Source: Bacillus sp. 491mf (GTDB lineage Bacteria > Bacillota > Bacilli > Bacillales > Bacillaceae_G). From it: a stretch of 64,000 nt of DNA. The DNA lies in assembly GCF_900112415.1 (NCBI RefSeq), contig NZ_FOLV01000001.1, positions 434,001 through 498,000 on the forward strand, read 5' to 3'. Positions 24,987-34,444 of the stretch are shown piece by piece; the stretch's first letter is position 1, and every line of letters begins with the position of its first letter. A model generated the notes under the pieces. The model was not told the origin of the DNA, did no database searches, and saw only the letters and a program-made list of their open reading frames with translations. Made by a program: the position numbers and the translations under genes.

Positions 24987-27362
24987 GGTGTTAAAGAAGG
25001 GCGTATTAAAATGGCTGAGTTTGGCCAAGGTGTCGACAAAGCTATGCAAGAAGTTTTAGATAAAACAAATATCTCAGCAGATCAGTTCGAAAAATGGGGT
25101 CAGGCCATTGCTGGCGGTGGTGAAAATGGACAAAAAGCGATGCTTGAAGCAACCAAAGCTTTAGCTGGTGTTGAAAATGCAACAGATAGAAATAAACTTG
25201 GAACAAAAATGTTCGGTACAATGTGGGAAGACCAAGGTAAGAAAATTATCGATACCATTTTAAAAGCAGAAGGCAAGCAAGTAGACCTCAAAAAAGGGGT
25301 AGATGATTTACACAATTCAACTTCTAAATTAGACGCTTCACCAGCTGTGAAAATGGAAAAGGCGTTCGGAGATTTAAAAATGGCTCTTGAACCAGTGTTG
25401 GAAGTTGTTGCAAATGTAATAGGTAAATTTGCCGAATGGATTTCTAATAATCCTGAACTAGCAGCAACATTAGCGACGATAGCAACTATAATCGGTGTGA
25501 TAGCTGGGGCCTGTTTAGCGCTTGCTCCTATATTTGTTACATTGTCTAGTGTTATGGGGGTCTTAGGATTAAGTGCAACAGCAGCGGCTGGTGCAGTATT
25601 GGGTATTGTAGTTGGTATTCCGTTGCTTATTGCCGGGGTTGCAGCCTTAGTTATCGCAATCGTTAAGAATTGGGATACGATTAAGAAACGAACAATTGAA
25701 ATATGGAATTCGATCATTGAATTTCTTTCAAACTTGTGGAATGGGATTGTAGAGACAGCCTCAGATATTTGGGGAAATGTTGTAGAAGTTACAATGAATG
25801 TTTGGGATGGTATAAAACAATTCTTCTCTGATCTGTGGAAGGGCATTGTTGAGGTATTTACTTCATCTGTAAATGGTATTAGCGATTTCTTTACAACAGC
25901 ATGGAATGGGATTTCAAATTTCTTCATTGGGGTTTGGGATGGATTAGTTAGTTTCATATCAAAAACTTTACAAAGTATATCAGAGTTTTTTACTCAAACT
26001 TGGACATCGATTTCTAACTTTTTTACAAGTATATGGAATGGTATTGTTTCCTTCCTTACACCAATATTGCAAGGTATAGCTGACTTCTTCAAGACGATTT
26101 GGGATGGGATTTCAACTGTTATACAAAACGTTAATAACTTTATTGCACAGTATTTACAAGCTATTTGGACAGCAATTTTATACTTTGTTACTCCAATGTT
26201 TGAAAATATAAAAAATGTCATTATTATAACATGGGATACAATTAGTACTACTACAAGTGCTGTATGGCAAGCGATAACAGACTTCTTAGTATCATGTTGG
26301 AACGCATTAGTACAATTCATAACACCAATATTTGAAAACATAAAGAATTTCATCATTATAACATGGGATACTATAAGTTCAACTACTAGTCTTGTATGGC
26401 AAACAATAACTGATTTCCTCGTATCTTGTTGGAATGGTCTTGTTAATTTCATTACACCAATCTTTGAATCTATAAAGAATTTTATCATATCCGCATGGAA
26501 CACGATCAGTTCAACAACAAGTTCAGTGTGGAATGAAATCATTAGTTTCTTAACTGGATTATGGAATGGCATTGTTTCTACAGCAACAAGTATTTTCGAT
26601 GGAATCAAAAATGTTATTTCAACTGTGTGGAATTGGATTAGTGGTACAAGCGATAGTATATGGAATGAAATTAAATCAACACTTTCTAGTATTTGGGAAG
26701 GTATTAAATCGACAGCCTCATCCATTTGGGAAGGCCTAAAAGAAGCAATTATGGGTCCTGTCCGTTGGGTTACTAATGCGGTCGAAAGTGCATTCGAGGG
26801 AATGAAATCAATCGTGCTTGGCGTATGGGATGGTGTTAAAAGTGGAATTAAGTCTGCAATAAATGGAATTATTAACATGATTAATGTATTTATTGATGGC
26901 TTTAATACACCAGCTAATCTATTGAATAAAATACCTGGTGTAGATGCGCCAACTATTCCACATGTTCCGATGTTGGCTACAGGTGGTCATGTTCTTGGAG
27001 ATGGTCAATTCATAGCGGGTGAAGCTGGCCCAGAGTTATTCACTAAGAAGGGAAACAAGGTATCTGTTACGCCATTATCATCAAGAGAGAAATCGCTTGG
27101 TATCACTGGCACAATTAAAGAATTAGTTGCCAATATGAACCGTACTATGGCTAGTAACATACAATCATTAAGTGAAAATGCAATGCCTGTAACGAATGTT
27201 TCATATGCAGGAATGCCTGGTATAGATTCAACTCCCAAAGACACGGTTATACAACTTACTGTAGATCAGCCTATTATTGTGGATGGTCGTACAGTGCAGC
27301 GAGTTGTACGAAAAGAAACTATTCGTGAGGATAATATAAACTTTCTAAAAAGGGGGCAATAG
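24987..27362 (+). CDS. Tape measure protein, exon 2
   Basis: The remaining 791 codons, beginning GVKEGRIKMAEFGQGVDKAM after splicing. It contains a hydrophobic segment (about ELAATLATIATIIGVIAGAC onward, two or more spans) and then a long Trp-rich repetitive region with WNGI, WDTI and WDGI motifs every 11 residues or so. This includes a 44-residue tandem repeat (26199-26594). It ends with a globular domain (MLATGGHVLGDGQFIAGEAG) typical of tape measure C-termini. An in-frame ATG at 24960 lies in the intron and is not the gene start. Confidence 0.88.
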   Translation, partial: GVKEGRIKMAEFGQGVDKAMQEVLDKTNISADQFEKWGQAIAGGGENGQKAMLEATKALAGVENATDRNKLGTKMFGTMWEDQGKKIIDTILKAEGKQVDLKKGVDDLHNSTSKLDASPAVKMEKAFGDLKMALEPVLEVVANVIGKFAEWISNNPELAATLATIATIIGVIAGACLALAPIFVTLSSVMGVLGLSATAAAGAVLGIVVGIPLLIAGVAALVIAIVKNWDTIKKRTIEIWNSIIEFLSNLWNGIVETASDIWGNVVEVTMNVWDGIKQFFSDLWKGIVEVFTSSVNGISDFFTTAWNGISNFFIGVWDGLVSFISKTLQSISEFFTQTWTSISNFFTSIWNGIVSFLTPILQGIADFFKTIWDGISTVIQNVNNFIAQYLQAIWTAILYFVTPMFENIKNVIIITWDTISTTTSAVWQAITDFLVSCWNALVQFITPIFENIKNFIIITWDTISSTTSLVWQTITDFLVSCWNGLVNFITPIFESIKNFIISAWNTISSTTSSVWNEIISFLTGLWNGIVSTATSIFDGIKNVISTVWNWISGTSDSIWNEIKSTLSSIWEGIKSTASSIWEGLKEAIMGPVRWVTNAVESAFEGMKSIVLGVWDGVKSGIKSAINGIINMINVFIDGFNTPANLLNKIPGVDAPTIPHVPMLATGGHVLGDGQFIAGEAGPELFTKKGNKVSVTPLSSREKSLGITGTIKELVANMNRTMASNIQSLSENAMPVTNVSYAGMPGIDSTPKDTVIQLTVDQPIIVDGRTVQRVVRKETIREDNINFLKRGQ
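26199..26594 (+). repeat. 132-bp (44-residue) tandem repeats in tape measure gene
   Basis: Units start at 26199, 26331 and 26463, each opening FENIK or FESIK and containing a WDTIS/WNTIS and a TTTS/STTS segment. The first two are close copies; the third is more diverged. Repeat number would change tail length in fixed steps. Confidence 0.85.
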
Positions 27363-27365
27363 TAA

Positions 27366-28193
27366 ATGCCAGATACAATAATTTTATTTAAGAATGGACA
27401 AACTTGCTCCCTTAAAAAAGATTACAATGTAGAAACTTTAGAATTAACAGTAGATCCACCTCAAAAAGAATCAGACAAGATGAAAATAAAAGGACAGTTT
27501 GGTGTTCGTCATTACAATAAAAGCTATACAGAGCGAGGGTGTCAATTAAGGGTTCTTGTGGATACAGGAGATATTGAGGGAGTATATGAAAAAAGAAATG
27601 AACTATATGCTTTATTTGGTAGGTTAGAAGATTTTTATATTATATATTCAAGGGAACCAGGCATACGACGACGTGTTGAGTATGAAAATATGAAAATTAA
27701 CCGTCCACCTGGTTCTTTATTATTTGAAATTATTGTTGAGTTTTCTATACCTGATGGTTTCGGTGAAAGTATCTTTACATCACTAGATGCGAAGGAATGG
27801 GATACTAATAAATTCGCTTGGGGCATGGGGTTAGAATGGGATGATAAATACGATTATACATTCAAAGAGAAAATATTTTATTTTAAAAACATCGGTTCCA
27901 TGGAAATTAACCCGGCCCAACATGATATAACATGGCGTATTAAATGCGATCCGCGTTACTTAAAGGTTACTAACTTTACTACAAATGATTCATTGACTAT
28001 TTACAATCCGGGTGCGGTTTCACAGGGAATCATTGTTATAAAAGGACTTCATATAGAAGATGAATATGGTCGTAATTTGGTACGCCATGCTGATGCAGGT
28101 GAAATACACCTTGTGCCTGGCATAAACCAAATCAAAATTGAATCGTCTACGTTCCATTGGTGTGAAGTAAATACGAGATTTTATTATTTATAG
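27366..28193 (+). CDS. Distal tail protein (Dit)
   Basis: A 275-residue protein of the siphovirus Dit family. The N-terminal beta ring domain begins PDTIILFKNGQTCSLKKDYN, and FGVRHYNKSYTERGCQLRVL follows; the C-terminal galectin-like half includes AGEIHLVPGINQIKIES. Dit forms the hub between tail tube and baseplate. It starts 3 nt after the tape measure stop. Confidence 0.88.
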   Translation: MPDTIILFKNGQTCSLKKDYNVETLELTVDPPQKESDKMKIKGQFGVRHYNKSYTERGCQLRVLVDTGDIEGVYEKRNELYALFGRLEDFYIIYSREPGIRRRVEYENMKINRPPGSLLFEIIVEFSIPDGFGESIFTSLDAKEWDTNKFAWGMGLEWDDKYDYTFKEKIFYFKNIGSMEINPAQHDITWRIKCDPRYLKVTNFTTNDSLTIYNPGAVSQGIIVIKGLHIEDEYGRNLVRHADAGEIHLVPGINQIKIESSTFHWCEVNTRFYYL

Positions 28194-28208
28194 AAAGGAG
28201 CGAATGAC

Positions 28209-30158
28209 ATGAGTTTATCAAGAAAATATTATATAAATACTCTTATATCTGCTGATGAACGGAAAGAATTAAATTTAGAAATAGATAATGTATATTTAGA
28301 GCTTGTGAACAACAACAAATTTATCACTACGGTTCAACAGGCGCTTTTAAATTTGACAGAAAAAGAAGCTATTGATGTTGCTAATTTACAATCACTAATA
28401 ACAAGTGGTGATACAAATACTTTAAACATAGTTAAAAAACTAATCTCTGATTTCTTAGTGGCAAATCCGTCAGATTTTGATGAGGTATTGGCAGCACGAT
28501 TAGGAGAAGAAACTTTATATGATTTTAATCAGAAGATAAAAACAAAACTTGATAATACAGATAGCTTTCAACAAGTTAAGGTAACGGACAACACAGGCCT
28601 TGCTTTATCAGTGACAGATACCAATGAATTAATAGGTAAATCAGGATTTTTTAGATATACAGCAGGAGCAAAAGGGATGCCACCAGGAAGTACTGATGGA
28701 ATTGGTTTTTTTGTTTCTAACAGTAAAACAGACGTTTCGGCTCTTGCAGTAGACAAGACAACGAAACGTTTATTCTTACGTTTAGGAACAGAGTGGATGT
28801 CATTAGCTTTTGAAGGTGCTTATGATGACATAAAGCAAGAAGTATTAAACGTAAAAAGTACTCATTCTTCATTAAATGCAGCAATCAGAGCGATGATTCC
28901 ATACAATAGTGTGCAATACTACGGTAGCGATAACGCAGCTTTTCAAAAAGCTTTGAATGAATCAGCCGGAAAAACGTTAGATGTGCCAGCAGGAACATAT
29001 ACAATTGGTGATTTAGAAATTCCAAGTAACATTAGCATTCGTGCAGATCCGAATGCTATTTTTAATTTAAAGGCAGGAAGTATAACGTTCTTTACAAATA
29101 AAGATACAGTTAACATAGGTGGATATGACAAAACGAGAGGCATCGTTTTTAAAGGTGGAGTATTTGATTTTAAAAAGATGAAAGATGCCAAAGCATTTGT
29201 GCTATCTCATTGCCAAGATATAAAAGTAGATACAAAAATTATAAATGGCGGAGAATCACAAACATACGTTGCTCTAAATGCTGTGAAAGATTCAGAGATA
29301 GAGATAGAAGCCATTGATTGTAGCGCTACAACGTCTACAGGGGCAACTGTAGGTATTTATGTATTTAATGATAAAAATACGCTTACAAATCAAAATGCGA
29401 AGCCTTATGATCTCACATCATGTGACAATGTATTAATTAATCTTAAATTAAAGAATGCTAAAAAAGGACTAGCTGAAATTGCACCGGTAGACAAAGTGAT
29501 TCATAAGAATATCACTTATAATGTACAAGCTGAGAATGTACTAGAAGAACTTGGATTATTCAACAATATGTCTTATTTCAAAACAGAAAAAGTAGCCGGA
29601 AATGATATTGGACATGGCTTAGTATTCCAAATTCTTAATGATACTTGTGAAGATTTTACAATAACAGGTGTTAATATTCGAAATGGTAAAAGTAAAGAAA
29701 CATCCCGCGGTGTTTGGTTCAAAAGTAAGGAAGGTGACAATGCACCGCAGTATAAAAATGTTCGTATTTCCAATCCAGTTATTCGATCGTTTGCAAAAGG
29801 TATCACTACAGATTATGGTTTTAGCGCTAAAATCACCAATCCAGACGTACAAGAATGTTGGGAAGATGGTATTTGGAATTACTTCACCCTTGATTGGGGC
29901 CTAAATGGTGGAACGGTCAAATACAACAATAAAAATGGTTGGGACTCCCGTGCTGATGTCCACATAGGTGAATTAGCTATTGATAATGGGAATAAGAAGG
30001 TATTTAGATCGATTCTTTCAAATGTCCAAGTTAGAACATTACGAGTAGAGAATTTACAAGATAGCATTATTAATAATGTGATCATTAAAGGTGGCGCTTT
30101 CTCGCAAGTTGGTTCTAATCACAATAATAAAATCGATTATTTAGAAGTAGGTTGGTAA
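28209..30158 (+). CDS. Tail spike with right-handed beta-helix (pectate-lyase-like)
   Basis: A 649-residue protein. The N-terminal 230 residues are helical and probably attach to the baseplate, with a small domain (GFFRYTAGAKGMPPGSTDGI). From about 235 (YGSDNAAFQKALNESAGKTL, then DVPAGTYTIGDLEIPSNISI) the sequence turns into a parallel beta-helix, as in pectate-lyase-like spikes that bind or degrade surface polysaccharide. No clear catalytic set is recognisable. It lies between Dit and the Tal-like gene, an order less usual than Dit-Tal. Confidence 0.78.
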   Translation: MSLSRKYYINTLISADERKELNLEIDNVYLELVNNNKFITTVQQALLNLTEKEAIDVANLQSLITSGDTNTLNIVKKLISDFLVANPSDFDEVLAARLGEETLYDFNQKIKTKLDNTDSFQQVKVTDNTGLALSVTDTNELIGKSGFFRYTAGAKGMPPGSTDGIGFFVSNSKTDVSALAVDKTTKRLFLRLGTEWMSLAFEGAYDDIKQEVLNVKSTHSSLNAAIRAMIPYNSVQYYGSDNAAFQKALNESAGKTLDVPAGTYTIGDLEIPSNISIRADPNAIFNLKAGSITFFTNKDTVNIGGYDKTRGIVFKGGVFDFKKMKDAKAFVLSHCQDIKVDTKIINGGESQTYVALNAVKDSEIEIEAIDCSATTSTGATVGIYVFNDKNTLTNQNAKPYDLTSCDNVLINLKLKNAKKGLAEIAPVDKVIHKNITYNVQAENVLEELGLFNNMSYFKTEKVAGNDIGHGLVFQILNDTCEDFTITGVNIRNGKSKETSRGVWFKSKEGDNAPQYKNVRISNPVIRSFAKGITTDYGFSAKITNPDVQECWEDGIWNYFTLDWGLNGGTVKYNNKNGWDSRADVHIGELAIDNGNKKVFRSILSNVQVRTLRVENLQDSIINNVIIKGGAFSQVGSNHNNKIDYLEVGW

Positions 30159-30159
30159 T

Positions 30160-33100
30160 ATGAAGCGAGTAGAGAGACCAAAAATTGAGCAGCTAGGAAC
30201 TGGTGAACAATATCATCTTGTTGATATGAAACTTTTTGAAGTAATGGAGGGCAAGAACGAACCGTCCTCTATTCGCTTCGAGGTTCCAGATACAGATATG
30301 AACAAGCGTGTTTATCCATATGTAGAAGATAGAAACATACTTATCTTTGAAGGGCAATATTACATTCTATTAGTAAACAAATTAAATGAATTAGGATTTA
30401 AAGATTGTGATGCTATTCAGATTGGTGCAGAATTATCTAGGCAAACACAGGAGCAGAAAGTTACAGGTGATTTTTCTATTGAAGAAGGTCTTGATCATAT
30501 CTTCCAAGGAAGTAATTTTAAATACGTTAACTATTGTTCTCCAAAAAAGCAGTTACATTTCGAAAATTTTGGTGGCGTAAACCGAATGAGCATGATTCAA
30601 AACTTATTAAAACGGTTTGATATCGAATGTATTTTTGATAATATGACAGTTATTTTTGCTGATCGTATCGGAAAAACAACAGATAAATTATATAAGTTTG
30701 GTTACAATGTAAACGCGATTGAGAAAACAACAGATGATAGTGAGTGTTCATTCTCTGTTTTATTACTAGGTCATACACCTTCTGAAGAAGATGGTGGTGG
30801 CCCACAATTTAAATATTATTATGAGTCGCCATTAAAATATAAAATGCCAGAGCTTATTCGTTGTAGACAAGCTGAAAATATTGAAGATGACAAAATTAAA
30901 GATAAGGAAACAGCATTAAGAAGATGTAAGGAATTTGTTAATGATATTCCTATTGTTTCTATCACTGTAGATCATAAAGAAGCCAATTTTGATGATACAA
31001 ATGAACCAAAAGTTGGAGATAAAGCAATCTTACAGCATCATAAATATAATATGGATTTCGATGTACGCGTTGTAAAACGAAGACGTTATCCATTTGAACA
31101 AACACCAAATGTCTATGAATTTAGTAATAAGCGTGATGAATTAGTTGATCGTACAGAAGAACAAAAGAAATGGACTTCTGATATTTTATCAGTTGTGAAA
31201 GACCTTGATAAAAAGCTATTAGACGAATCCAATAATTACACAGACCGTATCAATGCTATAACCGATAAAAAAGCCGAAGAAGCAAAGCAGGAAAGTGAAG
31301 CAGCAAAGAAACTTGCGGAGCTTGTGAAAGAAAACCAAAAAAACTTTCAAACTACAATTATTGAAAGTGATATTGAACCAACTACTAATCTTGAGCCTGG
31401 TAAATCGTTGTGGTTAGATACTTCGAAAGGTAAGCCTGGTGTTCTAAAGAAGTGGAGCGGAACAACATGGGATGTAATTGTTCCAGATGTAGAAGAAGCA
31501 AAAGCAGAGCTTAATGAAAAAGTAGAAGCTGTTCAGAAAGAAGCTAATGGAAAATATAACGAAGTAAAAGAAACTGTTGATCTTGTTAATCGAACAATGA
31601 CAGACGTACAAAACGAACAAGGTAATGTTAGCAAACGAATGACAACAGTAGAACAAACGACTGAAGGATTTAATCGTTCTATTGAATCGTTAAATAAAAG
31701 CAATGAAACTATTACAAACAAAATAAACACAGTAGAAGAAACTGCGGATGGCATAAAAGAAAATATAACAAAGGTTGAAAGTGATCAAGAAACATTTAAC
31801 CAGCGTATTACAACTGTAGAAAAAAGTGCTGAGGGAATTTCACAAAATGTTAGTGAAATTAAAGAAGTACAAACATCCCAAAGAAAAGCGATAGAACAAG
31901 CGAATTCAACAATTGAACAACATTCAAATGCATTAAATTTAGCTGTTAAGATAAAAGATGTTGAAAATTATGTAAGTGGAGTTGGAAATGCAAATTTAAT
32001 TAGAAACTCAAGATTTACACAAGGAACAAAGTATTGGGGGATTGCAGCTAAATTTCCAGCGGTTGTAGACCAAGACACAACATACTTAGGTGATTTTAGT
32101 ATGAAATTGACTGTTTTTGGTCAAACAAGCCCTGTTTATAATAGTTTTACTTCTAATAGAATTCCTATTCAAGCAGGAGAAGAAGTTGTTGTTTCAGCGT
32201 ATTTTATGACTAAAAATATTGATGAACACTACAATAAGAAACTACGAATGGTTGCTGTGTTTTGGAAAAGCGATGGCACTCAATTTTCAGCTGGCACCCA
32301 TGATTTCACTATAAGTAATGACACTTGGACAAGACAAGAATTTACAAAAGTCGCTCCGCCTGAAGCAGCTTCTGTAGGGTTAAGAGCATATGTCCTTCAA
32401 AACGGTACATTTTGGTTGGCACATCCAATGCTACAAAAAGGAAATAAAGCCAGTGCTTATGTTGAAAATCCAAATGATATTGTTGATAAAGATCAAATCC
32501 TTGAAGATTTAGCTCATAAGGTAGCAACCGAAGATTACAACAAGAAAATGACTGAAATAGATCGTCAAATTGTAGCTAACACGGAAGGGATTCGGATTTC
32601 AGCTAAGAGTACAGAAGTTTACACAAAAGTAGAAGCTGACGGCAAGTATGCTACAGGCGCTTATGTAAAAACGGTGGAAGGCCGTATTGATGTAACTGAG
32701 AAAGCAATTACTAATACAGTCCGTAAAGGTAGTGTAATTTCAGAAATTAACCAAACCGCTGAAGCAATAAAAATTGAAGCGAAACGCATTAATTTAGTTG
32801 GCGCCGTTACAGCAGAATCGATTGCTGGTAAATTTCTTGAAGGTATCACGATTAGAGCAAAAGACCCAAACGATAATAATAACTTTACAGAAATGTCGAA
32901 TGGTAGAATATTTACACAAGGTTTTCAAACTCCGGCTGAATGGAATCAGTGGTCAAAGAAAGTTATTACAGGTTTAGAAAAGGGAAGTTTTTATAGTAGA
33001 GGTTATAAAGAGGACGGCACACAAGCAAATTCTGTAAACATTGCAGCATGGGGCCTTAATCTTAACAACGGTAATGACGGAGCAACATACGGAGCCGGTT

Positions 33101-33891
33101 CACTTATTATACGGGATAATGGTCAAAACAAAACTGTTGAAGCTAGATCTTATGATGCAACAATGGGGTGGAGACCAAGTTTTAAGATCGATAATCCTCA
33201 AGGTGACGAACTTGCAAGAATATCATCAAATGGGATTTATTTTCATAATTATAATGGTCGTTATGAGAATGAATGGGTTACTGAGAGTAACGGTTCTCAT
33301 TTAACTTTGTATAGATCAATGCTTGCTTGTGATGATCACTGGAATGGGTATTTACAAGTTAAATCAGGTAATGGTTCCAGTCACAACGGTATTGTTGCTA
33401 CTGAATTTAAGACAACATCTCAGTTAAAGCTTAAAACAAACGTAAAGGATATACAGATTGATGCATTGCAGGACGTTTTAGACTTAAAAATTAAAGAATA
33501 CTATTTTAAAAGCGATGTATCGAAATTATACGAAATGCGTGAACAAAAAGAAGAAGGACAAGCTCCATACACATTAAATGATATTAATAAATACTATGGT
33601 TTCATGGTAGATGATTGTCCTATTTCATTTACAGATGTAAATCGACAAGGAGTAAATTTATACGCTTCTTTATCAGTAACAATAAAAGGTTTTCAACAGT
33701 ATGTAGGGAGAACTGATGAAAGACTAAATCAAATAGAAAAGGTGATTATTGATGAAAATAACAGCAAACGCAGAACTTTACGCAAAAGTGGTGGAAGAAC
33801 AACTAAGCGCAGCCAACCAAGAGAAAAACATTTATTTGGCTCGCGTAATCGAACTAGAAGCAGAAAATCAAAAGTTACGAGAAGAAAATGA
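30160..33891 (+). CDS. Tail endopeptidase/fiber (Tal-like) with carbohydrate-binding and S74 domains
   Basis: A 1243-residue modular protein. Residues about 1-340 match the prophage tail endopeptidase (Tal) hub domain. A helical coiled-coil stalk follows (about 340-600). A carbohydrate-binding-like jelly roll begins GNANLIRNSRFTQGTKYWGI (about 608-770). A second stalk leads to a beta-rich region. An S74-like intramolecular chaperone runs from about 1086 (SQLKLKTNVKDIQIDALQ, then YYGFMVDDCP) to 1192 and usually cleaves itself off after trimerisation. The last 45 residues are an Arg/Lys-rich run overlapping another gene and may be an accidental extension. Confidence 0.85.
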   Translation: MKRVERPKIEQLGTGEQYHLVDMKLFEVMEGKNEPSSIRFEVPDTDMNKRVYPYVEDRNILIFEGQYYILLVNKLNELGFKDCDAIQIGAELSRQTQEQKVTGDFSIEEGLDHIFQGSNFKYVNYCSPKKQLHFENFGGVNRMSMIQNLLKRFDIECIFDNMTVIFADRIGKTTDKLYKFGYNVNAIEKTTDDSECSFSVLLLGHTPSEEDGGGPQFKYYYESPLKYKMPELIRCRQAENIEDDKIKDKETALRRCKEFVNDIPIVSITVDHKEANFDDTNEPKVGDKAILQHHKYNMDFDVRVVKRRRYPFEQTPNVYEFSNKRDELVDRTEEQKKWTSDILSVVKDLDKKLLDESNNYTDRINAITDKKAEEAKQESEAAKKLAELVKENQKNFQTTIIESDIEPTTNLEPGKSLWLDTSKGKPGVLKKWSGTTWDVIVPDVEEAKAELNEKVEAVQKEANGKYNEVKETVDLVNRTMTDVQNEQGNVSKRMTTVEQTTEGFNRSIESLNKSNETITNKINTVEETADGIKENITKVESDQETFNQRITTVEKSAEGISQNVSEIKEVQTSQRKAIEQANSTIEQHSNALNLAVKIKDVENYVSGVGNANLIRNSRFTQGTKYWGIAAKFPAVVDQDTTYLGDFSMKLTVFGQTSPVYNSFTSNRIPIQAGEEVVVSAYFMTKNIDEHYNKKLRMVAVFWKSDGTQFSAGTHDFTISNDTWTRQEFTKVAPPEAASVGLRAYVLQNGTFWLAHPMLQKGNKASAYVENPNDIVDKDQILEDLAHKVATEDYNKKMTEIDRQIVANTEGIRISAKSTEVYTKVEADGKYATGAYVKTVEGRIDVTEKAITNTVRKGSVISEINQTAEAIKIEAKRINLVGAVTAESIAGKFLEGITIRAKDPNDNNNFTEMSNGRIFTQGFQTPAEWNQWSKKVITGLEKGSFYSRGYKEDGTQANSVNIAAWGLNLNNGNDGATYGAGSLIIRDNGQNKTVEARSYDATMGWRPSFKIDNPQGDELARISSNGIYFHNYNGRYENEWVTESNGSHLTLYRSMLACDDHWNGYLQVKSGNGSSHNGIVATEFKTTSQLKLKTNVKDIQIDALQDVLDLKIKEYYFKSDVSKLYEMREQKEEGQAPYTLNDINKYYGFMVDDCPISFTDVNRQGVNLYASLSVTIKGFQQYVGRTDERLNQIEKVIIDENNSKRRTLRKSGGRTTKRSQPREKHLFGSRNRTRSRKSKVTRRK

Positions 33892-33922
33892 AAAGTTGAA
33901 ACCAAAGTCTACTAATAAGTAA
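33752..33922 (+). CDS. 56-residue coiled-coil phage protein
   Basis: An ATG preceded by aaaaggtgatt opens a frame reading MKITANAELYAKVVEEQLSA, then IELEAENQKLREENEKLKPK. The heptad pattern predicts a coiled coil. It lies in a different frame over the last 140 bases of the Tal-like gene. The good ribosome site and heptads show this frame is real, which makes the basic tail of the upstream gene the non-selected reading. Confidence 0.75.
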   Translation: MKITANAELYAKVVEEQLSAANQEKNIYLARVIELEAENQKLREENEKLKPKSTNK

Positions 33923-33954
33923 GGCTTTTTTATTTTGTATAAAGGAGTGGGAAA

Positions 33955-34236
33955 ATGACAATTGAAATCGGAGTACTCGTTGCAATAGTATCTGCGGCCG
34001 TTAGTTATTTTGGGTACTCACTAAATAAATCTAAAGTAATAAAATCAGATGGCCAACAAAGTGCAGAAATGAAAGCAGAACTCGGATATATTCGTAAGGG
34101 AGTTGATGACATTCGAATTGACTTAAAAGCGAATGAGAAGCAAATGCAGCAGCTTGGTGAACGAATTACACGAGTTGAAGAGAGTACAAAGCAAGCACAT
34201 AAGAGGCTGGATAATTTAGAAAAGGAGACGAATTAA
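33955..34236 (+). CDS. XhlA-like membrane-anchored coiled-coil protein
   Basis: A 93-residue protein with an N-terminal membrane span (IGVLVAIVSAAVSYFGYSL) followed by a coiled coil (MQQLGERITRVEESTKQAHK). In Bacillus phages proteins of this plan lie directly before the holin and are annotated as XhlA-type hemolysin or lysis accessory proteins. Exact function is not proven by sequence. It precedes the holin by one base. Confidence 0.7.
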   Translation: MTIEIGVLVAIVSAAVSYFGYSLNKSKVIKSDGQQSAEMKAELGYIRKGVDDIRIDLKANEKQMQQLGERITRVEESTKQAHKRLDNLEKETN

Positions 34237-34237
34237 A

Positions 34238-34444
34238 ATGAACAAAGAAAATATTAAAAAGCGTTTGCGCAACTGGAAAACATGGGTTGCGCTTTTTTCA
34301 TGCCTTGGATTAATGTTACCTGTTTTTGGTGTTAAAGGTTTTGAAGGCGATTTAGAAAAGGTACAGCAAGCTGTTTACTTATTCGGTATTGCTTTAGGTA
34401 TTTGGTCAGATCATGAAGAAGTTCAAGAAGGAGAGGATAAATAA
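34238..34444 (+). CDS. Phage holin, phi LC3 type
   Basis: A 68-residue protein with a basic N-terminus (MNKENIKKRLRNWKTW), two hydrophobic spans (VALFSCLGLMLPVFG and VYLFGIALGIW) and an acidic tail. This is the phi LC3 holin pattern. It opens the membrane to time lysis. It overlaps the endolysin start by one base. A terminator-like hairpin lies within its first 20 codons. Confidence 0.85.
   Translation: MNKENIKKRLRNWKTWVALFSCLGLMLPVFGVKGFEGDLEKVQQAVYLFGIALGIWSDHEEVQEGEDK
34267..34298 (+). terminator. Terminator-like hairpin inside holin gene
   Basis: gcgcaac (34267-34273) and gttgcgc (34286-34292) pair perfectly around 12 bases and are followed by six T. It is inside the coding sequence, so it may act as an attenuator of holin-endolysin expression. 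Confidence 0.45.

Noticed and set aside
25100-26878. Two long minus-strand frames opposite the tape measure gene
   Set aside because: They mirror its repetitive codons, have no ribosome site and encode low-complexity sequence.
24960-27362. Second tape measure gene starting at the ATG at 24960
   Set aside because: The first nine codons lie in intron P9-type hairpins, and there is no ribosome site. The piece continues exon 1 in frame after splicing.
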